From an uncultured Pseudomonadota bacterium (GTDB lineage: Bacteria; Pseudomonadota; Alphaproteobacteria; UBA9219), in the NCBI GenBank assembly GCA_903920205.1, contig CAIXLI010000057.1:1-51284 (forward strand): a DNA stretch of 51,284 nucleotides, read 5' to 3'. Positions 7,405 to 16,635 of the stretch are shown piece after piece. Numbering within the stretch: position 1 is the first letter of the stretch; every line of letters starts with the position of its first letter. A program made the translations under genes and the position numbers. The notes below the pieces were generated by a model. That model ran no database searches, was not told the origin of the DNA, and worked only from the letters and a program-made list of their open reading frames with translations.

Positions 7405-10080
7405 GTGGCAAACTTCCTTTTCCTCATGCTGAGTCGTTTTCGCCGAGTCGCGTGGGGCGTAGCTTTGCTCGCCGTCTTGCCAGGGCTCGCCCTCGCCGAC
7501 GTTTTCGTCACGACGGCGCCGGAAAAAGACCAAATGGCCGTCTTGTTCTTCGGTCTTTTGATCGGCGTCGTTTTATCGGCCGCCGCTTATCTGTTCTTCA
7601 TCTGGGTCGTTATGCGCGATCGCGGACAGGTCTTTTTGATCATCTTTCTTTTTTGCATATGTGTGAACATATTCAGCACCAGCGAATTACTGATGAACAA
7701 GATTGGGATTTACGACCCGTTGGGGCGCGAATTTATTACTAATCTTAGCTTTATCGCTTCGTGGATATTCGCACTGTTCTTCACCTATTACTTTCTCGAA
7801 CTCGACATCAACAGCCCCGCCTACAAAATCCCTTTTATTATCATCGGCATCCTGCTGATGCTCATCCTGATTTACTCGGTGATTGACCACACGTTGATCT
7901 ATCTCGTGATGTCCGTGATCGGGACGATTACTATGTCTACCATCATCATCGCGGGTCTTTCGGGCGTTCGCAACGGCACAAGCGGAAGCGTGGTCCATAT
8001 TGTCGCCTTCCTGTGTTCCTTGGGCGGCATTCTCGCGGAGCCAGCCTATATCCTTGGTTTTCTGAAAACGATGGCTGAGGTGCATAACACCACCAATATT
8101 TCTTTTGCCCTTTCCGCCATGATGTTCGCCATCGTCATCGCCGGTCAGTTCGCCGCGCGGCAGGACGAAAAAGAAAAAGCACTGGCGATCAGCAATGAGC
8201 GGTTCGCGCTGGCAACGCGGGGCGCCAACGAAGGGCTGTTCGATTGGAATTTGCTAACGGGCGAGATTTTCTTTTCCGACCAATTCCGCAAGATCCTCGG
8301 CGTCCGCATCGTCAACGGCGCTGACGGGCTAAAACGATGGGTCAGAATGATACAGCCCCCTTATCGTCGGCTTGTGACCGATACCGTCCGCCGCTTCCGC
8401 CGTAACGCCAAGGCCAATACGCTAAACGTCGAATACTGCATCGAACAGATGAACGGAGAGCGACGGTGGCTGCACTCCAAAGCCGTCGCTGTGCGCGACA
8501 GGACGACCCAAAAGGTCATGCGCTTGGTCGGGTCAACCAGCGACATTACCGAGCGCAAGAAGGGCGAATTTGCCTTGCTCGCCAGCGAGGCGCGTTTTCG
8601 CAGCATTATCGAAGCCCATCCCGTGCCTGTTCTGATCGTTAGTCTTGGCACCAACGCGATTTTCTATGCGACTCCCGGGGCCGAACAGCTTCTCGGCATG
8701 AAACACGAAGATATGCAAAAAGAGTTTCTTGAGCGCTTTCTCCCCGATCCGCCGACACGCTTGCGTATCTTGAAGGCTATCGTTTTAGACAAGCCCGTAG
8801 ATTTAATGGAGGCGGAATTCATTCGTGGCGACGGAGTCGCCATCGCGGCGGCGGTTTCCGCGCGGCGCATCACCTATCAAGACGAAGACGCGATGGTCAT
8901 GGGGATTTACGATTTGACCGAGCGCAAGAAAGCCGAGACGCAAATCGCTCAACAGCAAGAGGCCCTGCAGCAAAGCGAAAAAATGGCAGCGCTCGGCGGA
9001 TTGCTGGCGGGCGTGGCTCATGAGTTGAACAATCCTTTGTCGGTTGTCGTCGGTCAGGCGACCCTGTTAATGGAGGGAGCGCCCGAAGCCAAGGTTGCTT
9101 CACGCGCCGAGAAAATCTTTAAAGCCGCCGACCGTTGCTCAAGAATTGTCAAAAGTTTCCTCGCCCTTGCGCGGCGCAAACCGCCAGAGCGCAAACAGGT
9201 CGATCTCAATCAAATCATTCGTTCTTCGCTGGAATTGCTTGGCTATCAGCTAAAAACCAACGAGATCGATATTCAGTCGTCGCTTGACCCTCACGTTAGC
9301 AACATTATCGGCGACGAGGATCAATTGACTCAGGTGGTCACTAACCTGATTCTAAACGCCGCGCAGGCTTTGGATGGGTGGAAGGGGCTGCATCGCATCA
9401 CGGTATCAAGCGGCAGCGATGCCAACGGCGCTGTTTTGTTAAGCGTTGCCGATACGGGGCCGGGCGTTCCGCCGGATATCCGCTTGCGCGTGTTCGAGCC
9501 GTTTTTTACGACCAAAAGCGGCAAGGGGGGGACGGGGGTCGGGCTTGCTCTGTGTCTTAATATCGTTGCGGCGCATGGCGGCGAATTGTCGTTAAGCGAT
9601 ACGGAAGGGGGAGGGGCTACGTTTACCGCCAGATTCCCGTTCTCGGAACAGGTTCTTTCGGACAAGGACGCAGAGAAGGACGTGGATTCCGGCGTGATTG
9701 CGCCGCTCAATTTATTGCTGGTTGATGACGAAGTCGAACTGGCCCAGACTCTTGCCGACTTGCTGGAACCAGAAGGGCACTCCATTGATATCGCTATCAA
9801 CGGGGCCATAGCGATGGATAAGCTTCGCAAACGTAAGTTCGATGCGATTATCAGCGATTTGCGCATGCCGGTTATGGACGGCCCCGCCCTTTATGACGCA
9901 CTGCAACGCGAGTTGCCTTCGTATCTAAACAGGATTATTTATGTGACAGGAGATACTCTATCCTCTCATGTTCAGGATTTCCTGAACAGCCATGTCGTTC
10001 CTGTTGTTGAAAAGCCTTATCGTCTCAAGGATATTCGTCGCGCCTTGAGCGAGTTATTGAAAAATGCGGCTAACAAGTGA
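7405..10080 (+). CDS. Hybrid sensor histidine kinase (membrane-PAS-PAS-HisKA-HATPase-REC)
   Basis: An inner-membrane sensor of 891 residues. It begins with a probable signal peptide or first helix ending in LALAD, then about seven hydrophobic helices (roughly 45-250) of the 7TMR type. Two PAS domains follow (about 265-385 and 395-515), then HisKA with the phospho-acceptor H539 in GVAHELNNP, an HATPase domain (GTGVGLALCLNIV), and a C-terminal receiver with acceptor D818. The GTG at 7405 is used; an ATG at 7426 is an alternative. Three bases separate it from the REC-EAL gene, its likely phosphorelay partner. The signal sensed is unknown. Confidence 0.9.
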   Translation: MANFLFLMLSRFRRVAWGVALLAVLPGLALADVFVTTAPEKDQMAVLFFGLLIGVVLSAAAYLFFIWVVMRDRGQVFLIIFLFCICVNIFSTSELLMNKIGIYDPLGREFITNLSFIASWIFALFFTYYFLELDINSPAYKIPFIIIGILLMLILIYSVIDHTLIYLVMSVIGTITMSTIIIAGLSGVRNGTSGSVVHIVAFLCSLGGILAEPAYILGFLKTMAEVHNTTNISFALSAMMFAIVIAGQFAARQDEKEKALAISNERFALATRGANEGLFDWNLLTGEIFFSDQFRKILGVRIVNGADGLKRWVRMIQPPYRRLVTDTVRRFRRNAKANTLNVEYCIEQMNGERRWLHSKAVAVRDRTTQKVMRLVGSTSDITERKKGEFALLASEARFRSIIEAHPVPVLIVSLGTNAIFYATPGAEQLLGMKHEDMQKEFLERFLPDPPTRLRILKAIVLDKPVDLMEAEFIRGDGVAIAAAVSARRITYQDEDAMVMGIYDLTERKKAETQIAQQQEALQQSEKMAALGGLLAGVAHELNNPLSVVVGQATLLMEGAPEAKVASRAEKIFKAADRCSRIVKSFLALARRKPPERKQVDLNQIIRSSLELLGYQLKTNEIDIQSSLDPHVSNIIGDEDQLTQVVTNLILNAAQALDGWKGLHRITVSSGSDANGAVLLSVADTGPGVPPDIRLRVFEPFFTTKSGKGGTGVGLALCLNIVAAHGGELSLSDTEGGGATFTARFPFSEQVLSDKDAEKDVDSGVIAPLNLLLVDDEVELAQTLADLLEPEGHSIDIAINGAIAMDKLRKRKFDAIISDLRMPVMDGPALYDALQRELPSYLNRIIYVTGDTLSSHVQDFLNSHVVPVVEKPYRLKDIRRALSELLKNAANK

Positions 10081-10083
10081 CGA

Positions 10084-11244
10084 ATGGATGGCGACATGCG
10101 TTTGCTGATTATCGACGACGAAGAAGATATCTGCGATTTGATCGCCGAAGTTGGTACTCGGCGCGGCCTTGATGCGCGCTCGACCTGTAACGCGGAAGCG
10201 GTGCAGCAAATTTTGACTGACTTCACGCCGGATGTCATCATGATGGACTTGATGATGCCCGGCATTGATGGCGTCGAGCTTCTGCGTCTGCTGTCCGAAA
10301 AAGCAAAAAACGCCAAATTGTGCCTGATTAGCGGAAGCGATACGCGCGTTCTGAACAGTGCGCGCCGTTTGGGTAGCGCGCACGGTCTCGATGTCGTTGC
10401 TGCGCTGGAAAAGCCGCTTGGCATCCAGACGCTTAACGGTTTTTTCGACTCGGTAATCTTGAGCGGTAAGGCGGATGGGGCCGAGGCGCGTGCGCAGGCC
10501 ATCGCGTCGGGGGAAATCAAACTTTATTATCAGCCGGTCATCGATCTCGCCTCGCGCCGCGTAAAGGGCGTTGAGGCTTTAGCGCGGTGGCTGCATCCGG
10601 AGCGTGGCGTTCTTTTGCCCGACGAGTTTTTGGAACAGATCACCAGCGACGGCTTGATGCAGGCCTTGACCGATCTCGTCATCAAGACCGCGGTTCAGCA
10701 AGCCTCCGTTTGGCATCAGGGGGGAGAGAGGCTGACCGTATCTATGAATGTGACGGCATCCACGCTTCTTGATCTTGCCCTTCCGGACAAAATAGCGGAA
10801 ATGTGCAAGCAGCAGTCCTTGCCGCAGGAAATGTTGATTCTCGAAGTTACGGAAACTGAGGCCATGCGCGACGTCACGCGCACGATGGATGTTTTGTTGC
10901 GTATGCGTCTTCGCAACATCGGCGTTTCAATCGACGATTTCGGAACGGGTCATTCTTCGCTGCGCGAGCTTCAGCGCATGCCCTTCAGCGAATTGAAGAT
11001 CGACAAAAGCTTCGTCACCGATATGGCGAATAGCAAAGATTGCGCGGTCATCGTGAATTCGATCATCGATCTGGGACACAATCTCGGTCTAAAAGTGATC
11101 GCTGAAGGCATTGAAGATCAGCGCGCTTGGGACATGCTGCGCGAAAAGGGGTGTGACTTTGGGCAGGGGTTCTTTATGGGGCGCCCGATGGCGGCATCAG
11201 ATTTCAGCCTGTGGCTCGAAAACTGGAATAAAAACAAAGGCTGA
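10084..11244 (+). CDS. Response regulator with EAL c-di-GMP phosphodiesterase domain
   Basis: Residues 5-120 are a receiver domain with the DDEED pocket (11-15), phospho-acceptor D55 and the K of EKP at 110. Residues 135-385 are an EAL domain that keeps the catalytic set: EAL at 164-166, EVTE, DDFGTG, the Lys of KIDKSF, AEGIE and the Gln of FGQGFFMGRP. It should hydrolyse c-di-GMP to pGpG when switched by phosphorylation. It follows the hybrid kinase by three bases and so is its likely target. An ATG at 10096 is an alternative start. It faces the pilin gene tail to tail. Confidence 0.92.
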   Translation: MDGDMRLLIIDDEEDICDLIAEVGTRRGLDARSTCNAEAVQQILTDFTPDVIMMDLMMPGIDGVELLRLLSEKAKNAKLCLISGSDTRVLNSARRLGSAHGLDVVAALEKPLGIQTLNGFFDSVILSGKADGAEARAQAIASGEIKLYYQPVIDLASRRVKGVEALARWLHPERGVLLPDEFLEQITSDGLMQALTDLVIKTAVQQASVWHQGGERLTVSMNVTASTLLDLALPDKIAEMCKQQSLPQEMLILEVTETEAMRDVTRTMDVLLRMRLRNIGVSIDDFGTGHSSLRELQRMPFSELKIDKSFVTDMANSKDCAVIVNSIIDLGHNLGLKVIAEGIEDQRAWDMLREKGCDFGQGFFMGRPMAASDFSLWLENWNKNKG

Positions 11245-11271
11245 CCGCTGATCATGAAGACCAGCGGTCAG
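11227..11271 (-). terminator. Terminator hairpin between EAL gene and pilin operon
   Basis: CTGACCGCTG (11241-11250) pairs perfectly with CAGCGGTCAG (11262-11271). Read on the minus strand the stem is followed by a T-rich tract (CCTTTGTTTTTATT), so it most likely ends the pilus-like operon. The stem overlaps the stop codon of the EAL gene and could also help end that transcript, although no U-run follows on the plus strand. Confidence 0.6.
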
Positions 11272-11279
11272 GGTAGCCC

Positions 11280-11972
11280 TTACTGAACGGCAAGAACTTG
11301 ATAGTAGAAATACTGCGATGTCGGGCCAGCGGTACAGGCGGGGCATCCCGAGCCAAGAGGGGCATCGGTGTTGAGTACGCATCCCGTCGCAACGCCGACT
11401 AAGTTCGGGGTCGTGGGCCAGTTGGCGCTGCCGGTAACAGTATTCGCTAGGAAGTTGCCCATTTGCTCCGTTGTAGGCAGTGTCGCCGCGCCTAATACCC
11501 TATTATTGATTTCCTGACATACGCCAGCCGACACGGGCAAAACAGCGAGCACATTGTTATTCGACCCGCCAGTGCCAAAACCTTTGACCAGACCCTGAGG
11601 GAAGTACCATTTGTCGTATTTTGGATTGTTGGCCATGCCAACCGATGGTGGGGCAATGCCACCGCCTATCGGAGAAAACAGTGCGTTGCTTAACGCTGTG
11701 TTGCCTGTCGCTGTATCGACAGCGGTTGGAATAAGCCCGCCTTCCATAGTTATGCGGTCCATACCGATTTTCAGGTTTTCACCGATCTGAACCAAGGCCG
11801 ATGATTTCGTCTTATCGCTTTCGGTTGCCGTGCCACCGGTAAAGCTGCCGCTGCCTGCTGCGATCGCGGCGGCGAGAATGGCGAGAATGGCGATGATAAA
11901 AAGGATTGGTCCAATCGCAATACCTGCGTTCGAGCTTAGCCGCCCGTCCTTCGCCTGAAACACAGTCATCAT
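11280..11972 (-). CDS. Pilin-like protein of the type IVb pilus/T2SS-like operon
   Basis: A 230-residue protein with a short polar N-terminus, one long hydrophobic helix (about residues 18-42, rich in Ile, Leu and Ala) and a Gly/Ala/Thr-rich exported domain with four Cys near the C-terminus (two in a CPAC context). This is the layout of a type IV pilin or pseudopilin. The usual Gly|Phe/Met with Glu at +5 is not obvious: the region reads SSNAGIAIGPILF with no Glu in the helix. GGAG sits five bases before the first ATG and eight before the second (11969). It is separated from the platform genes by 126 bases, so it may have its own promoter, as major pilins often do. Confidence 0.6.
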   Translation of the reverse strand: MMTVFQAKDGRLSSNAGIAIGPILFIIAILAILAAAIAAGSGSFTGGTATESDKTKSSALVQIGENLKIGMDRITMEGGLIPTAVDTATGNTALSNALFSPIGGGIAPPSVGMANNPKYDKWYFPQGLVKGFGTGGSNNNVLAVLPVSAGVCQEINNRVLGAATLPTTEQMGNFLANTVTGSANWPTTPNLVGVATGCVLNTDAPLGSGCPACTAGPTSQYFYYQVLAVQ

Positions 11973-12098
11973 TATATCTCCATTAACAGAGTTAAGCTTC
12001 GTATCATTGATCGCACGATTCGCCCTATGGAACCTTTTTCCGCCTCTAAAGTCAAGGGCAAGATCGCTATCGCAAGCCCAGCGACATAACGATTCGCT

Positions 12099-12605
12099 CT
12101 AATGCTGTGGCAAAGAAAACACCATTTTCTGTCCCGTCACCGTGGCCTTCATCAGCGTTTGTCCCCCGCAGGCTCCTACGCAAAAATCGCGGAGCGTCCA
12201 GTGAAATTGAGGCGCCATTGTATCGATATAGCTAAGCGCCGTAATCCATTGATGGAACTTTGCGCCGTCATCGCTTTTGATGGAGAGGGCCTGCGCCGCT
12301 CCGGCCTCAATCTTGATGTCAGGAAATTGGTGCTGAAGTCGATCAGAAATAAGCTGAAGCTCGCGTGGGCCTATGGGCGTGTTTGTCGATACTGGCAACA
12401 CGGGCTCGGCAGAAATGGCTTCTGCCGCCGCGTTTTTCGAAGAAACGGCGCCATGAACGGCGAAAACAGCCAGAATTAAGGTCACAAGAGCCGCCAGCCA
12501 ACACGCGCTGATAACGATGGCGGTGGATTTATCAAGGCTAGCGAGCGCCCTCGCCATCAGCCGCGGAGAAAAAGCTTGGATCAAAGGTTTGGCGTCTAGG
12601 GGCAT
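12099..12605 (-). CDS. PilO/GspM-like inner-membrane platform protein
   Basis: A 168-residue bitopic protein. The short cytoplasmic N-terminus is followed by one membrane helix (about 29-52) and a periplasmic domain with a small alpha/beta pattern, as in GspM/PilO ring proteins. Sequence similarity to these families is weak by eye; topology, size and position after the GspL-like gene carry the call. It overlaps the upstream gene by one base (TAATG type), which implies coupled translation. In such machines the GspL/GspM pair links the ATPase and platform to the periplasmic part. Confidence 0.5.
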   Translation of the reverse strand: MPLDAKPLIQAFSPRLMARALASLDKSTAIVISACWLAALVTLILAVFAVHGAVSSKNAAAEAISAEPVLPVSTNTPIGPRELQLISDRLQHQFPDIKIEAGAAQALSIKSDDGAKFHQWITALSYIDTMAPQFHWTLRDFCVGACGGQTLMKATVTGQKMVFSLPQH

Positions 12606-13660
12606 TATCGCTTCTCCTTGCTCGCTTCGTATTCGATCTCGGCATCATTGCCGATCACCACCCCCTGATCGTTCGATTCGATGTTCTTGCCTCCCATGGC
12701 AGAAATGCGATCAGCCGTAGCGCTGGGCGGCACGATGGCGCGCCATCGTGTCGTCTGTTCCTTGATGTCGTAGACGGTGAGAAAACCGTTGAGCGACAAC
12801 AGACCATCGTTGACGTTCAGAAATTTCGAGATTTGCTCTCGCAACGGGCTGGAACGTAAGCCCTCCGCGTTACGCAAAAGCGTCATCGTCTTGACTTGGG
12901 TGTGCTCAAGCGCGGAGGCAAGGTCGTGCCGCGCCGCGATCATCGCCATGCTTGCCGACAACCAGACAAGAAACGACATGCCGACAATCAGCAGGGACGC
13001 GAGCACAGAAACTGTCGACAGAATGCGACGTGCGCGATCTTCAAACAACGAGGCCGAATACCAAGGCACGGGGGTCATCTGCCCGATGCGGAACAAATCG
13101 ACATTGATGGTGCGGGCCTTGTCGCCCAACTCGCGCACGGTGCGCTCCGCCTTGGCTCTGACGACGGCGGCTGTGCCGCGGAAGATATGAAGCTCTTCCA
13201 CCGTCACGACCATCAGAACGGCCATTTCTTCGCCGAAATAGGTATAACATAGGGGAAGGTTTTCTGCGTCCCTCGCCGTCGGCAACAGGGCCGCCAAAGG
13301 ACACCATGAATTGATATGCGAGGCGAGATCTGCCGATCTTACCGCTAGATACCAGATGCAATTTCCGAACGATTGCCAGACGACATGAACGCGTTCGCTG
13401 TCGCAGGCTTCCGCTGCGGCGTTCCAGACGATTTCCTCTTCCTTGCCGGCAACGCGGGGACAGATGCCGCCGATAAGATCGGGCGGGAAGTAGAATTCCC
13501 CAATATCGCCGACAGGCCCCGTCAGGGCTTGGAGCAGGGATGAGGACGATTCGGAAGCGATGTCGCCGGACGCAGATTGGGCGCTGCCGACTTCCTCTTT
13601 CCGGCCTAGCGATTGCCTGAATGTGTGGCTCGCTTTCTTGATGTGTTCGCCGATGCCCAT
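12605..13660 (-). CDS. GspL/PilL-like inner-membrane protein of the pilus operon
   Basis: A 351-residue protein with a soluble N-terminal part of about 220 residues containing several Cys and Trp, one strong membrane helix at about 225-250 (STVSVLASLLIVGMSFLVW), and a periplasmic C-terminus of about 100 residues with a coiled segment. The plan of cytoplasmic domain, single helix and periplasmic domain resembles GspL or the PilO2-type proteins of type IVb pili. I do not recognise the N-terminal domain with certainty. It lies two bases after the GspF-like gene and overlaps the GspM-like gene. Confidence 0.5.
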   Translation of the reverse strand: MGIGEHIKKASHTFRQSLGRKEEVGSAQSASGDIASESSSSLLQALTGPVGDIGEFYFPPDLIGGICPRVAGKEEEIVWNAAAEACDSERVHVVWQSFGNCIWYLAVRSADLASHINSWCPLAALLPTARDAENLPLCYTYFGEEMAVLMVVTVEELHIFRGTAAVVRAKAERTVRELGDKARTINVDLFRIGQMTPVPWYSASLFEDRARRILSTVSVLASLLIVGMSFLVWLSASMAMIAARHDLASALEHTQVKTMTLLRNAEGLRSSPLREQISKFLNVNDGLLSLNGFLTVYDIKEQTTRWRAIVPPSATADRISAMGGKNIESNDQGVVIGNDAEIEYEASKEKR

Positions 13661-13662
13661 GT

Positions 13663-14880
13663 TTATGACCGCAGCCCTTTGAGACTATCGAGGAAGCTTT
13701 GATTCTGAACCATCAACAGATAGACCATCATCAAAACCGTGGCGCCCGCCAGAGTCATCATCATGATGATGCCGAGAATGGCCAACCGCCTCTGATCCGA
13801 CTTTGCCATAAGTCCACGCTCTTCGGCAATCGCCGCGTAGACCTCCGCCAATTGATCGACGGACTGAATGGTCATGATCTGATCTCGCTCGCCCTTCATT
13901 AGGGGCCATCGCGACAGGGCGCGGGAAGGGTCGACGCCCGCCATAATGCGGCTTTTGCTTTCCGACCAATAAAGGCGGCAGGAGGGCTCATTCACGCTTT
14001 CGATAATGATGTCGAGCGCGTCGGCCAAAGGCACTTTGCCGTTTAACAGGCGCTGCATCAGCTTGCTGCTTTCCTTCATGCTGATATTACGCAGATAGGA
14101 AGACATAATCGGCGCTTTCATCAGTATTTTGGACGTATAGTGATCCGGTTTTTGCCGGTTAAACCAATAAAGCGCGACAAAAATTGCGCCTCCGACGATC
14201 AGCGAGGTAATCACGACCAGCAGGGTCATGTTAACCCATGTCGCAAGTGTGATCGCGTGATTGAACCGATCAACCGACTCAGCATCGGTCGTTTTCGTGC
14301 CTTGGCTTTTCAAATAGGGAATAAAACCGAATTGAGCGCCCCAAATCGTGCCGACGATATTGACGATGTCGAACGACAGCCAGCTAAGCGCCGTAAGGAT
14401 GATTTTTGTTTGTTTGCCTTTTTCCTCGGTATGTTCGATGGCGTGCTGAATAACGCCTTTCAAATCGCCCGCGCGTTCGCCTGCCGTAATGATCGCCATT
14501 GTCGCCGCATCGAGAAGCCGCAGGGCGCGCAAGGCTTCCGAAAAAGAACCGCCACCTTTCAACACCGTGCGCGTTGGCAAAAAAGCCAACCGTCGCTTGG
14601 CGTCGCTTTCGCCTTCGATAATGTTCAAAAGCGCCGTGCCGGCGGAAGCGGTAGCGCCCTGAAAACGCAAGGCGCGCAAGAGCTGAATTTGCCAGGCACG
14701 CGAACGAACATCGGCCCATTCAAAAAGGGCCGGCTTCTGTTCGTTGATCGTTATGGGATAGAAGCCGTTATTGCGCAATTGGCGACGCACAGCGTGCTGG
14801 TCGGGAAGATAAAAATCTTCTTCCATGACATTGACCGCGCCTTGTCGCATTTGGGCGTATTTGGCGTGAAAAAGCTTCAT
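13663..14880 (-). CDS. GspF/PilR-type inner-membrane assembly platform protein
   Basis: The 405-residue protein has two copies of the T2SS-F fold, the first around 60-170 with the GERAGDLKGVI segment and the second around 280-370, each followed by membrane helices (about 175-195, 220-245 and 375-397). GspF proteins connect the assembly ATPase to the growing pilus or pseudopilus. It begins six bases after the ATPase gene, the standard pairing in type II secretion, type IV pilus and R64 pilQ-pilR systems. Confidence 0.8.
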   Translation of the reverse strand: MKLFHAKYAQMRQGAVNVMEEDFYLPDQHAVRRQLRNNGFYPITINEQKPALFEWADVRSRAWQIQLLRALRFQGATASAGTALLNIIEGESDAKRRLAFLPTRTVLKGGGSFSEALRALRLLDAATMAIITAGERAGDLKGVIQHAIEHTEEKGKQTKIILTALSWLSFDIVNIVGTIWGAQFGFIPYLKSQGTKTTDAESVDRFNHAITLATWVNMTLLVVITSLIVGGAIFVALYWFNRQKPDHYTSKILMKAPIMSSYLRNISMKESSKLMQRLLNGKVPLADALDIIIESVNEPSCRLYWSESKSRIMAGVDPSRALSRWPLMKGERDQIMTIQSVDQLAEVYAAIAEERGLMAKSDQRRLAILGIIMMMTLAGATVLMMVYLLMVQNQSFLDSLKGLRS

Positions 14881-14886
14881 GCTTTT

Positions 14887-16635
14887 CTACCCTCTGCCGT
14901 GCGTCGTCGAGGCCGCTTCTTCAATCAGCATCGCCGCGCCCATATTGGCGTCGATGGCGTTGCGTCGGATCAGATCCACGATCGATTGTCGCCGCGGCAT
15001 ATAAATGGTGCCTGGCACATCGACGATCGAAGACGAAACGTTGGACACCATCATTTCCGTAATCGCACGGCGGCTTGCCTGATCTTCGGGCGGGAACATC
15101 GCTTCCAAAGCCAAAGTACGGCCCAGAAATCCGCTATGCCCACAAAGATCACATCCTTCGCCGTGCGCCAGCGCCAAAGGCGCGTCCGGCGCTATGCCTA
15201 TTTCTCCGCACCGTTCGACGCTGTCGAAAACCACCGAGGCTCTGGCGATTTCGTGGCAGGCGGGGCAAACCGTTTTGACAAGGCGTTGGGAAAGGCTGGC
15301 GACCAGCGCGTGACCCAAGATGTAGAGACCGCTTGTGCGGTAGGCGGAGCTGAGAAAGCCGTCGATACGATCCAGCGTGTGCAAGGCATCGACCGAGTGG
15401 ACGGTCGTGATGACGATATGTCCCGATTCGGTCGCGCGTAGCGCCGCTTCGACCGTATCGCCGTCGCGCATTTCGCCGACGATGATGACGTCGGGATCGT
15501 GCCGCATCAGGGCGCGGATAATATCGGCGATGGAATTAGTAGAATTATCCGTCACGGAGGTTTGATCGACCAGCGGCATGTCGTATTCGACAGGCGCTTC
15601 GACCGAATACACGGCGCGAGAGGCGCGGTCGATATCCTGAATAATCCCGTAAAGCGTGGTTGATTTTCCCGAACCTGTCGGGCCGCTAACGACGATCAGT
15701 CCGCCGTCCTTGGTATGACCATGGATGGCTTTGCGCACACGGTCGGCGACGACCGGCGCGTGTAAAAACAGTTCATCGAAGGTGCGTAAGTTTTCTCGAT
15801 CAAGCAAACGAAGGGTTAGTTTTTCGCCCGCAGGCGCCACCGGCAAGGCGGCGCAGCGAACGTCGATCATGCGTCCTTGCCATTCGAATGCCAAACGCCC
15901 GTCTTGCGGATGCTGGCGGTCTGCCGCGTCCATCTTGGCGTCGGTTTTGATGCGGGTGACAATCGGCGCCATGACGCGATGCGGCACCAGATGTTTATAC
16001 ACAAGATCGCCGTCGACGCGGTAACGGATCCAGCACCGCGCGTCTTCTTCCTTTAATGACAAATGGATATCCGACGTGCGGCTTTGCAAGGCTTCGGCCA
16101 GAATATCGTGCACGGCTTGTTCAACCAGCATCGCGTCGTCGGGGTCGCGCGCCAGTCCGGCCAGAATACGCAACAAACGGTCGCCCGCCATCTCGCTTTG
16201 TTCGCGCATCAGGCGCGCCAGCTCCGCGCGGTCCCACGGTTCGATTTCGACACTTTCGACCTTGTGGTCGGCGCGCGCCAGCGATTGGGAAATGTGCAAC
16301 AGATCAGCGTCATCGACGCGGTCGCCGACCGCGATACGCAAAACACCTTGACGCAACTCCAGCAAGCACAGCCCCATCGCCGCTTGCGTGGCCGACGGCA
16401 CATAAAGGCGCAAAGCCTGCATCGTCATGTCTTCGTTGCCGCCGCTCTTGCTTTTTGCCGCATCGCGTGAGCCGGAGGCGAAGCCGTTACGATACAAAAT
16501 TTCGTCGATCGACATCAATCGACCGTTCGCGCGGCGCATCGCTTGTTCGGCTAGGGCAAGTTCATAATGTTTTGGTTTGATATGGAGCGCTTCGGCTTGG
16601 GCGCGCAGGGAGTCAACGGGGGCGGGATCGCTCAT
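14887..16635 (-). CDS. GspE/PilQ-type pilus assembly ATPase
   Basis: A 582-residue secretion ATPase. The C-terminal motor has Walker A GPTGSGKSTT (about residue 325), the Asp box, Walker B with DVIIVGEMRD, and the His box HIVITTVH. A four-cysteine zinc site is present (CPAC about 455 and CDLC about 490). The N-terminal 150 residues form an MshEN-like or linker region. It powers polymerisation of the pilin from the cytoplasmic side of the inner membrane. It overlaps the preceding gene by ATGA and is followed by the GspF gene. Confidence 0.9.
   Translation of the reverse strand: MSDPAPVDSLRAQAEALHIKPKHYELALAEQAMRRANGRLMSIDEILYRNGFASGSRDAAKSKSGGNEDMTMQALRLYVPSATQAAMGLCLLELRQGVLRIAVGDRVDDADLLHISQSLARADHKVESVEIEPWDRAELARLMREQSEMAGDRLLRILAGLARDPDDAMLVEQAVHDILAEALQSRTSDIHLSLKEEDARCWIRYRVDGDLVYKHLVPHRVMAPIVTRIKTDAKMDAADRQHPQDGRLAFEWQGRMIDVRCAALPVAPAGEKLTLRLLDRENLRTFDELFLHAPVVADRVRKAIHGHTKDGGLIVVSGPTGSGKSTTLYGIIQDIDRASRAVYSVEAPVEYDMPLVDQTSVTDNSTNSIADIIRALMRHDPDVIIVGEMRDGDTVEAALRATESGHIVITTVHSVDALHTLDRIDGFLSSAYRTSGLYILGHALVASLSQRLVKTVCPACHEIARASVVFDSVERCGEIGIAPDAPLALAHGEGCDLCGHSGFLGRTLALEAMFPPEDQASRRAITEMMVSNVSSSIVDVPGTIYMPRRQSIVDLIRRNAIDANMGAAMLIEEAASTTHGRG

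Noticed and set aside
14140-15441. 433-codon plus-strand frame opposite the pilus ATPase and GspF genes
   Set aside because: It is antisense to two well-supported genes and has a composition dominated by Arg, His and Gly with no recognisable domain.
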